A stretch of 51,146 nt of DNA, taken from positions 1-51,146 of IMG/VR virus record IMGVR_UViG_3300049595_002511; one strand, 5' to 3'. Position 1 is the first letter of the stretch. Each line of letters starts with the position of its first letter. Below are positions 17,549 to 23,901 of this stretch, piece by piece. The translations under genes and the position numbers were made by a program. The notes beneath the pieces were generated by a model. The model searched no databases, was not told the DNA's origin, and saw only the letters and a list, made by a program, of their open reading frames with translations. The stretch comes from a virus.

Positions 17549-17691
17549 TTCCTTCTCCTCTTTTTGATTTTGTTGGCGTGATATTGCATCCGGCATGGCG
17601 GGCACATTAGAAAGTCGGCTTCGTCTGTGTGCAACTTGAATGTTCTGCCGCACCGACAAATGCGACCTCGGGTGTGTGGTGTTTCGGACAT
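17545..17691 (-). CDS. Small zinc-ribbon protein
   Basis: 48 residues from the ATG at 17691 (leader AACCACC). Two Cys pairs, CRC at residues 12-14 and CPPC at 30-33, form a possible four-Cys zinc site, followed by a strongly basic tail KIKKRRRK. A nucleic-acid-binding role is inferred. It lies just behind the DNA polymerase gene, and its stop overlaps the tiny membrane gene (ATGA). Confidence 0.6.
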   Translation of the reverse strand: MSETPHTRGRICRCGRTFKLHTDEADFLMCPPCRMQYHANKIKKRRRK

Positions 17692-17696
17692 GGTGG

Positions 17697-19745
17697 TTAC
17701 TTGGTGTAGTAGGGTTGAACTTGACCATCGGCTGCCACGGGCAGACCTTTCGTCCACTCAGGCACATTGGTCATGTGTCCAACCAATTCTTCGATGGACT
17801 GGCTTTCACGAGTGTAGGTGAGAATCTGGTCATGGATCAGCGAGCACACCTCGTAGCCCGCTGCCTCTGATTTGATGATGCCGTTGTTGAGCAGGTCAGC
17901 GCCGACCCCTTCGCAGAAATTCTGGAGCAAAAGACCTCCGTATAGACCGCATCGACCCCAGATAGTTTTGCCGCGAATCTGCCCCCAGTAGGTGAGAGAT
18001 TGACGAGTTTTGATCTTGCCGCTTTCCCACGTCTCAATCTCTCCGGTCTTCTTGTTCCGACTGACGGTCTCCTCAATTTTGGGATCGCGGTAGGCGAGAC
18101 GACGACCTGACGGCAGTTTGGCGAACAGATACTTGGTTCCCGCCGTTACCGCGCAAAAGAACTCGACTTTGCCCGCCTGATGGCGGGAACCAAAATTACT
18201 CACGGCGGCTTTGGCCGCACGATCATAGGCGTGCCAGACTTTGACGATGTTCGGATTAGCTTCTCGCCATTGCTCGACCACCTCCTCCAACTCTTCCTCC
18301 TTCACCCCCATGTCGAGAGCACCCATGTCTTTGAGAGCTTCCACTCCGCCCTGGTATTGAAGTGCCAAACTTGCGACCTTACCCTTCTGTCGGTCTGGGT
18401 GATGTTTGCCGTGCTCTTTGGCGTAGTCTAGCATCTCCTGCAAAGGCATCCCAGACATGCGGCATGCGGTCGCCTCGTAAATCTTGCCGTGAGTGCGGAA
18501 CACTTCAAGCGTCCACTCCTCGTTCGCCAACCATGCCGCGATACGGGCTTCGATACTGCTGAAGTCCACGTCGAAGATCGGCCCAGCTTCGTCGTGAATG
18601 AAGTGACGGATGCACGAGCCGATGACCTCCAGCAGAGGTCCGTAGAATATTTCGATGTGTGCCTCGCTCGCTCCCGCCATGATGTCGGCGTAGGCGGCGT
18701 CGGTGTTTTTGATCGTGGGGCGTTTGAAGTTCTGCGGCTGAACCAGTCTGCCGGATGCACGACCCGGACCTGCGCCGTAGAATTGAATGGTGCCGCGCAC
18801 CCGGCTGTCAGCACACGCACACTCGATCATTGCTTTCACCTTCTTGATGCTGGCAAAGCTGAGAGACTTTTTGATGGTGAGCACGCGACCAACCGTCGTG
18901 GTGGGGTCAAAGGCTTCATCCTCCAACTGTTCGTCCAGTGTGTCGGCGCGGAGGTTGTCGCCCTCATACCCGTGCTCCTTGAGCCACTTCAACAGCACGT
19001 CACGTTGGGTCGGGTTGAAGCCGGTGAGTTCACGGAACTCCTCGGTCATGCGAGCCTCGTTGGCTTCGATCAGCGTTTGAGCGTGACGCAGGGCGGGCAG
19101 GTTGACCGGCAGACCACGGGAGTTGATGGCGAGGTCAGCCTGGAACGCTGCCAGCGTGTTGCCGGTCAGCTCGAAGTGCTTGAGAGTTTTGTGGATTCCC
19201 TGCTCCGCACGAACGTCTTGGATACAGTAATTGCAGAATGCAATAAAGTCGTCCTGTCGGTCAATGGGTTGAATGAACTTGCCGGAGGCTTTCTGCGGGA
19301 TGGAGAACTTGCGGATCAGTGCTTTGCCTTTGCTGTCCTTCTGTTGCAGCAAGCCCAGCGTCTCGGCAGCTTTCTCCAGGGATGGCGGGATGGCAGCGCG
19401 GCGGGACATGGCGGCGGTGCAGCGCCAGCGGCGGTAGTCGATCTTGAACCAACGGTTGTTCGGGCAGTGGTTGGTGATCGCCTGCTCGAAGTAGGCGTTA
19501 TGCGCGTACACCGGAGCATCGTTGCGGTTCATCTCGGCAATCAGTTCGTCCACCCCTGGCGACGACCGGCACACGGACATGTCGTCGAACTCGAACTTGG
19601 GATTCACCCACAGCAGCGGACCCTCGCCGTCGCGAGCTATGGCTGCGCACAGGATCTCAGTGGACGGGTCTTCCGCGTACCGAAAAGCGCCTGTGCGCTT
19701 GATGTCCGCCGTTGAGCGTGTCTCGAAATCCAGATGAAAATTCAT
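17697..19745 (-). CDS. polA: Family A DNA polymerase with 3'-5' exonuclease
   Basis: 682 residues. The N-terminal DnaQ-like exonuclease has FHLDFETRS (residues 3-11) and a later YAHNAYFE. The polymerase part has SGRLVQPQNFKRP, motif A DVDFSSIEARIAAWLA (~392), a motif B region KVASLALQYQGG (~455) and motif C LIHDQ (~636). The arrangement is that of short phage PolI enzymes lacking the 5' nuclease. It copies the phage genome with the primase-helicase and ssDNA-binding protein encoded nearby. The 107 nt upstream separate it from the tRNA-like gene. Confidence 0.95.
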   Translation of the reverse strand: MNFHLDFETRSTADIKRTGAFRYAEDPSTEILCAAIARDGEGPLLWVNPKFEFDDMSVCRSSPGVDELIAEMNRNDAPVYAHNAYFEQAITNHCPNNRWFKIDYRRWRCTAAMSRRAAIPPSLEKAAETLGLLQQKDSKGKALIRKFSIPQKASGKFIQPIDRQDDFIAFCNYCIQDVRAEQGIHKTLKHFELTGNTLAAFQADLAINSRGLPVNLPALRHAQTLIEANEARMTEEFRELTGFNPTQRDVLLKWLKEHGYEGDNLRADTLDEQLEDEAFDPTTTVGRVLTIKKSLSFASIKKVKAMIECACADSRVRGTIQFYGAGPGRASGRLVQPQNFKRPTIKNTDAAYADIMAGASEAHIEIFYGPLLEVIGSCIRHFIHDEAGPIFDVDFSSIEARIAAWLANEEWTLEVFRTHGKIYEATACRMSGMPLQEMLDYAKEHGKHHPDRQKGKVASLALQYQGGVEALKDMGALDMGVKEEELEEVVEQWREANPNIVKVWHAYDRAAKAAVSNFGSRHQAGKVEFFCAVTAGTKYLFAKLPSGRRLAYRDPKIEETVSRNKKTGEIETWESGKIKTRQSLTYWGQIRGKTIWGRCGLYGGLLLQNFCEGVGADLLNNGIIKSEAAGYEVCSLIHDQILTYTRESQSIEELVGHMTNVPEWTKGLPVAADGQVQPYYTK

Positions 19746-19852
19746 AGTGCGGAAAAAGGTGCCAGCGCCAAGGATACCAAGCAGGCTGGCGGCTACTCCA
19801 ATAGAAGGGTAAAGAGAAAACCCTCGGTTGCGACTCTCTTGGCTTATCGGAT

Positions 19853-19966
19853 TGGTGACTCAAGTAGGACTCGAACCTACGGTCTAGGGTTTTACGGATT
19901 GCTCCGCGTGTATGAGCCTAGCTTGGAATGCACTCCAATGCGTGCCGCCTTCCACGCTTTTGAGTC
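19853..19966 (-). tRNA. Atypical tRNA-like gene (long variable region)
   Basis: Minus strand, 114 nt. The 5' GACTCAA pairs perfectly with the 3' TTGAGTC, followed by discriminator A and an encoded CCA. The T arm is perfect (GTAGG-TTCGAGT-CCTAC). A D-type stem GCGT/ACGC with a GG-containing loop is present. The next hairpin TTGGA/TCCAA has only a 6-nt loop (GTGCAT), so the anticodon is uncertain (GCA is the reading if this is the anticodon arm). About 42 nt separate it from the T arm: CTAGG pairs with CCTAG around an inner CGGA-GCAA-TCCG hairpin. That is far longer than in ordinary class II tRNAs. It may be a divergent tRNA, a tRNA mimic or an integration-site remnant. Confidence 0.5.
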
Positions 19967-19973
19967 GAATTGG

Positions 19974-20216
19974 TCAGCAACCCCACCGTTTACGCGCAGC
20001 CTTGCCGCGTTCGCCGGTCCACCCGCTGGAGCGAGCGCAGAAGCTAGCCTTTCGGCCTTTGTCCGCGTCGGTCTTGGGGCTTGGTGCTGGCGGCTTCAGG
20101 TTGGAGCCGGTAGCCGCGTTGTATTTTGCACGACCCTTGGCGGTGAGTCCTGCACCTTTGGACACAGGCAGCTTTTCGCCTCGTCCGACACTGAGATTTG
20201 GTTTCTTGTCTGGCAT
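19974..20216 (-). CDS. DUF6321-like small basic protein
   Basis: 80 residues from the ATG at 20216. GAGLTAKGRAKYNAATGSNL and KGRKASFCARSSG match the widespread phage DUF6321 family, which normally ends in R-K-W-(K/G)-x, here RKRWGC. Very basic, so possibly DNA- or RNA-binding; no function is established. It lies between the DUF2815 gene and the tRNA-like gene, 7 nt before the latter. Confidence 0.8.
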   Translation of the reverse strand: MPDKKPNLSVGRGEKLPVSKGAGLTAKGRAKYNAATGSNLKPPAPSPKTDADKGRKASFCARSSGWTGERGKAARKRWGC

Positions 20217-20343
20217 GATGTTTGGGTGTTGGCGAGCTACCACATTGTCAGCAGGTTGCTCAGTCTCCGTTCGGAAGGTGGAGTCTTTAGTTCTTGGATT
20301 GGGTACCAAGCGATCAAGACGATATAGCCACCTCCAAAATTCT

Positions 20344-20976
20344 TCACATGTCGTCGATGCTAAGATCGGCGGCAGGTTTCTTCGCAGCCGGTTTGGTGGC
20401 TGGCGCGGGTGCGCTCTCGGACTCGTCGTCCAGATCAATACCGGCAAACTCGGACTCGGCGTCCACCGGGGCAGCGCCGAAGGGTTCGCCGTCAGCATGG
20501 AAGATGACCACACGCAGCTCGGCGTTGATGCGCTTGCCGAACTTGTTGTCCATGGCCCAGAGGCGCACAGAAGCGTGGACGTAGCAACCAGCGTAGGGCT
20601 TGCCGTCCTCGGGAGACAGAGGCTCGAACGCCTTGTTGACCACACGAGGTTTGCGGTCCTGCTTGGAACTGGCGGAGAGGAACATGACGTTGTCGCCATA
20701 GCCGTCGCTGCCGTCGCGCTCGGAACCGTCGCGAAGGCAAGGTTTGATACCGCCCGGAGGCTTGCCTTTCCACTTTTCTTTCTTGAGGGCGTCGATGCGG
20801 GCCTCGACAGCTTTGATGGTTTCAGCGTTGGTCTTCTTGTCGAGGATGAAGTTGGCGCTGTAAAACGGATCGCCGCCTTCGTCGCCAAAAGGGGCAGGTT
20901 TGAAGATTTTCGGGTAGGACAGTCTGACGTTTTTCAGCAGAACGATGTTCGGATCGGCGGTGTTGGCTTGGCTCAT
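20344..20976 (-). CDS. DUF2815 ssDNA-binding protein
   Basis: 210 residues from the ATG at 20976; the longer upstream frame is not needed. VLLKNVRLSYPKIFKPAPF at the start and YAGCYVHASVRLWAMDN are typical of DUF2815, an OB-fold ssDNA-binding family related to T7 gp2.5. The C-terminus is acidic (FAGIDLDDESES, then a Pro/Ala/Lys linker and DLSIDDM), like the protein-docking tails of SSBs. Just past the stop, another frame reads EEFW (see findings). A promoter lies at 21043-21072. Confidence 0.88.
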   Translation of the reverse strand: MSQANTADPNIVLLKNVRLSYPKIFKPAPFGDEGGDPFYSANFILDKKTNAETIKAVEARIDALKKEKWKGKPPGGIKPCLRDGSERDGSDGYGDNVMFLSASSKQDRKPRVVNKAFEPLSPEDGKPYAGCYVHASVRLWAMDNKFGKRINAELRVVIFHADGEPFGAAPVDAESEFAGIDLDDESESAPAPATKPAAKKPAADLSIDDM

Positions 20977-21042
20977 GTTCGTGGTCTCGGTTTGTGTGTG
21001 TGTGTTTCTCGGGTCGCCGCGTTGTGCGGTAGAGGTAGAGGT

Positions 21043-21072
21043 AGAATATCCACAGATGGTTCTGCGGGTCAA
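21043..21072 (-). promoter_or_regulatory. Promoter upstream of the ssDNA-binding gene
   Basis: Minus strand: TTGACC (21072-21067), 18-nt spacer, TATTCT (21048-21043). The -35 overlaps the TGA that closes the frame following the DUF2800 stop. The leader to the ATG at 20976 is about 60 nt and rich in CA repeats. Confidence 0.5.
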
Positions 21073-21080
21073 CCCCGAAA

Positions 21081-22280
21081 TCATTCTTCGTTCAAATCTA
21101 CGCCAGCAAAGTCGCTGGTCATGTCGTTCTCGTATGTTTTGCGTGGGTCGCTCTCAGGCACGGCCATCGGGCTGCCGGGCGGCTTCACAATCAGGCGTTG
21201 CAGCTCGATCATCTTCGGACCTTTCATCTTGTCCGTCAGTTTCTCTGCCGCAGCAGGGGTGATCACGTCAGACGGCGGATAGACTTCGTCGTGTGGAAGG
21301 TTCAAACTGAGCAGCAGTTTGCCCGCTTCGGCAGGGTCGGTCCAACGGCGGTGCCCGCCACGGGAGAGCACCAGCTTGACGCCGGGCAGTTTGTTGCCGG
21401 AGATCAGCCGAGCGGTGACGAACTTCTCGATCTCACTCAACCACAGGTAAATGCTTTCCCTCGCTTTGAACGCCTTCACCACATGCTCATCAGGGAGGGT
21501 GGCTACGGCAGGCGGCTCGTTGCCCTCCAGCACTTCCAACACCTCATCCTTAAAGTCGTCCAACATGGCGTCGTTGTAGGTAGGGCAGATGGCTGCCCCA
21601 CGGCACCACTTGCAAATCTTCGGCCCGCACTTGAACACGCCGGGATCGCCGCGCAGGATGGCTGCCGCTTTGGGGGTGATCCGCTCATCCGTGAATTTCT
21701 TCAACTCACCCCAGGTGGTCGTCCAGGTGACGTGATCCTGCTCCAGCCGGGGTTGGAAGATGGTCATGGTGACGGGGTAGCTGTCGGCTGGCAGTGCCTC
21801 CCAGAACCCGTCGAACATGGACTCGATCAAACTGCGGGCGTAGATCGCCATCTGGAGGTTGTTCTCACTCTCCACTGGATCGTAGCCGTACTTGTAGTCA
21901 ACGAGGTGAGCGCCGTTCTTGGTGAGCGCGTGGAAGTCCACGGTACCACGCTCGGACGGGAGGTAGTAGAGTGGCGCTCGGAACTCGGCACCCCAGCGGA
22001 TGACATCACACTTTGGACCCATCACGTCATGGCAAAACTCGGCGTACGCTTTGCCGTGCCGCAGCATTTCCTTGGTCGCCCACTTTGGCGGCTCTTTGCC
22101 GAGAAGCAGATACTCGGCAACTGTGTGGGCCTTGGTGCCTTCCATGGCTGACGGTCCCGGTCTGTCCGGTGGCAGCCGGTGCTCGTTGGCCTTGACGAAA
22201 GCCAGGGCAACCGTGCATTCGGTCCAAGTGTGAGCCTTGGACGGGGAGAGGCGAGAGTGTTCGGGAGTGGTGTCGGCCAT
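21081..22280 (-). CDS. DUF2800 family PD-(D/E)XK/Cas4-like nuclease
   Basis: 399 residues from the ATG at 22280. RLSPSKAHTWTECTVALAF at the start, GTKAHTVAEYLL, and the nuclease core GTVDFHALT...VDYKYGYD (Asp ... Asp-x-Lys) match DUF2800, RecB/Cas4-like exonucleases found beside DUF2815 and PolA in phages. A Cys set C-x4-C-x2-C-x5-C near residue 222 could hold an Fe-S cluster. The protein ends FAGVDLNEE; the codons after the TGA stop read F-R-G then TGA, resembling a lost FWG tail. Confidence 0.85.
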   Translation of the reverse strand: MADTTPEHSRLSPSKAHTWTECTVALAFVKANEHRLPPDRPGPSAMEGTKAHTVAEYLLLGKEPPKWATKEMLRHGKAYAEFCHDVMGPKCDVIRWGAEFRAPLYYLPSERGTVDFHALTKNGAHLVDYKYGYDPVESENNLQMAIYARSLIESMFDGFWEALPADSYPVTMTIFQPRLEQDHVTWTTTWGELKKFTDERITPKAAAILRGDPGVFKCGPKICKWCRGAAICPTYNDAMLDDFKDEVLEVLEGNEPPAVATLPDEHVVKAFKARESIYLWLSEIEKFVTARLISGNKLPGVKLVLSRGGHRRWTDPAEAGKLLLSLNLPHDEVYPPSDVITPAAAEKLTDKMKGPKMIELQRLIVKPPGSPMAVPESDPRKTYENDMTSDFAGVDLNEE

Positions 22281-22285
22281 GGGGA

Positions 22286-22531
22286 CTATTTGTTGAGTTC
22301 CGCGATAAGGCAAACCGCGTGGATGGTGGCTTTTTCAGCGATGTCTTCGTAAAAATCATATCCTTCTCCCGTCATGTCCGCATGGTCATGTTTTATCACC
22401 AACTGGTGGTTGGCGAGGAGTCCTTGCATCGCCATCGCAGCGAAGTATTCGCGTTTGGTGAGTCCCGCCAGAGACGGGTAATCTTTGTCTGTTTCTGTGG
22501 AGAAAGTGGGGGCTTCGGTATGAGTTTCCAT
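22286..22531 (-). CDS. Small conserved phage protein
   Basis: 81 residues. LTKREYFAAMAMQGLLAN in the middle is a very common motif of small phage proteins of unknown role, usually with Lys-Arg-Glu and Met-Gln-Gly-Leu conserved. Helical and soluble. It is transcribed just before DUF2800; a terminator sits upstream of its start, so a promoter may lie at 22532-22545, though none is clear. Confidence 0.7.
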   Translation of the reverse strand: METHTEAPTFSTETDKDYPSLAGLTKREYFAAMAMQGLLANHQLVIKHDHADMTGEGYDFYEDIAEKATIHAVCLIAELNK

Positions 22532-22543
22532 AAGTCTGTACCC

Positions 22544-22575
22544 AAAAAGCCGTCACCCCTCATCGGAGTAACGGC
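22544..22575 (-). terminator. Rho-independent terminator
   Basis: On the minus strand an 11-bp GC-rich stem with G-U pairs (GCCGTTACTCC with GGGGTGACGGC, loop GATGA) is followed by TTTTT. It lies just after the stop of the 22595-23290 gene and before the 81-residue gene. Confidence 0.65.
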
Positions 22576-22594
22576 GGATTGTGGTGTGTCGGTC

Positions 22595-23290
22595 TTAGCC
22601 GAGGTCCACTTCTTCAGTCTGTGCGTCAGGGTCGGTGTCCACAGCGCCGATCTTGACGGCGGCGGCGTGGATGTCCGCGTAATGCTCGGGGGCGATCTCG
22701 GCCATGGTGTTGTAGCCGAACTTCTTCACGAAGTAGGCTTTGAGCTTGGCCTTACCTTCGTTCGGAAGGGTCTTCACGGTCTCGCGCAGACGTATTTCGG
22801 TGATGGCAGGCTGCTCAGGCTGCTCGGGCTGCTCGGGTTCTGGTTCAGGCGCAGGGGCCGGGGCCGGGGCGGCGGCTTTGGTAGCCTTGGCTTTGGCGGG
22901 TTTCTCGACGACGGGGGCGGGCGTTTCCGGCTGCGGTGGTGGAGCGCCGAGAGCGCCAGTGGCGAGGTTGTTGATGGCATCGACAAGCGGCTTGACGCAG
23001 GTGTCGAAGAAGGACTTGAACAGTTCGTTGGTCATGGTGTTTGTGTGGGTGTGTTGTTTTTCATCCTTTCCCGGCAACGTACCGGGAACTGATTGAAAGT
23101 CGAAAGGAAGGGATCGGATAAAGCGGTTTAAGGCGTGGTTGTAAAGGCGGAACAACTCGGGTTGCTGCTGGCAGAGGTAGAGGAGTTTGCGCTGGGAGGC
23201 GCGGCCACGGTCGTACGGGGCGTCACGCAGCGACTCGAAGCCCCAGTCGTGTGCTTTGAGCAGGGTGATGAAGTCGGTGGTGGGGATCAT
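22595..23290 (-). CDS. Two-part hypothetical protein, possibly two nested starts
   Basis: 231 residues if begun at the ATGA overlap at 23290. The first ~60 residues (FITLLKAHDWGFESLRDA, DRGRASQRKLLYLC) resemble a small stand-alone phage protein. An internal ATG at 23035 sits after a perfect AAACACC leader and would give a 146-residue protein: a helical start, a Pro/Ala/Glu/Gln-rich linker, a helical domain, and the end TEEVDLG. No stop separates the two parts. Either a fusion or a gene with a second internal start. Function unknown. Confidence 0.6.
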   Translation of the reverse strand: MIPTTDFITLLKAHDWGFESLRDAPYDRGRASQRKLLYLCQQQPELFRLYNHALNRFIRSLPFDFQSVPGTLPGKDEKQHTHTNTMTNELFKSFFDTCVKPLVDAINNLATGALGAPPPQPETPAPVVEKPAKAKATKAAAPAPAPAPEPEPEQPEQPEQPAITEIRLRETVKTLPNEGKAKLKAYFVKKFGYNTMAEIAPEHYADIHAAAVKIGAVDTDPDAQTEEVDLG

Positions 23291-23493
23291 TCTATGATGC
23301 CTTCGATGTTTTCAAAGCCGCCTGAAATAGTGGATATGTCATCCAGAGTCAAAAAACCTTTGGTGTGGAGAACTTCGCACAGACGCCCCACCGCACGGGA
23401 TGTTCTTTCAGCCTTATCACGAGCCACCTCCAACGCGCCTGCGCCGTAGTCTAAACTGTCGGTGCAGCGGTCAAAGTGGTCAGCAACAGACAT
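23287..23493 (-). CDS. Small hypothetical protein
   Basis: 68 residues from an ATG after AACACCACC; the stop overlaps the next start by ATGA. Helical, with a mid-section VARDKAERTSRAVGRLCEVL, no known motif. Its position in the middle of the replication operon supports that it is real. Confidence 0.6.
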   Translation of the reverse strand: MSVADHFDRCTDSLDYGAGALEVARDKAERTSRAVGRLCEVLHTKGFLTLDDISTISGGFENIEGIIE

Positions 23494-23553
23494 GGTGGTG
23501 TTTGATTCTGATTTTCATGAGTCCTCACTATTGGATGAAGTCGGCGGTGGAGA

Positions 23554-23901
23554 TCATTTCGTCAGTTGATCTTTCAACGCCTTGACTGCCGCGTTGTAGA
23601 TGTCGGGAAGGTCTTGCTGCATCATTTTGCTTTTGGCAATCTCAGGAATCACGACCATCATGGCGACGGTGTTGGAAGAGGGAATGAACGCGGAAAACAG
23701 CAGAGTAGTTACCGCCACAATCATGCACCGAAACCCGGATTTTCTTATTTTGGGGCGATCTTCGTCATCCAAATCAGGGTAGGTGGAAGCTACATAAGAG
23801 ACGATGGCAAAAATTGCGCATGCAACACTGAAGACTATGACAGCAGAGCCGAACTTGTCGGTGAGTTGCCAGAGATAGATGGTGAGCGGGGTGATGTTCA
23901 T
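23554..23901 (-). CDS. Two-span membrane protein (holin-like position unknown)
   Basis: 115 residues. Two hydrophobic segments, at about residues 17-39 and 55-75, are separated by an acidic loop (PDLDDEDRPKIRK); the C-terminus is soluble and helical. Layout resembles small phage inner-membrane proteins often annotated as hypothetical. Start overlaps the primase-helicase stop (ATGA). A lysis role is possible but not shown by context, which is replication. Confidence 0.65.
   Translation of the reverse strand: MNITPLTIYLWQLTDKFGSAVIVFSVACAIFAIVSYVASTYPDLDDEDRPKIRKSGFRCMIVAVTTLLFSAFIPSSNTVAMMVVIPEIAKSKMMQQDLPDIYNAAVKALKDQLTK

Noticed and set aside
18489-19715. Long plus-strand frame opposite the DNA polymerase
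   Set aside because: Antisense shadow; polymerase motifs on the minus strand are unambiguous.
21067-21083. TGA recoding to a sense codon
   Set aside because: Most genes end at TGA in overlaps that make sense only if it is a stop.
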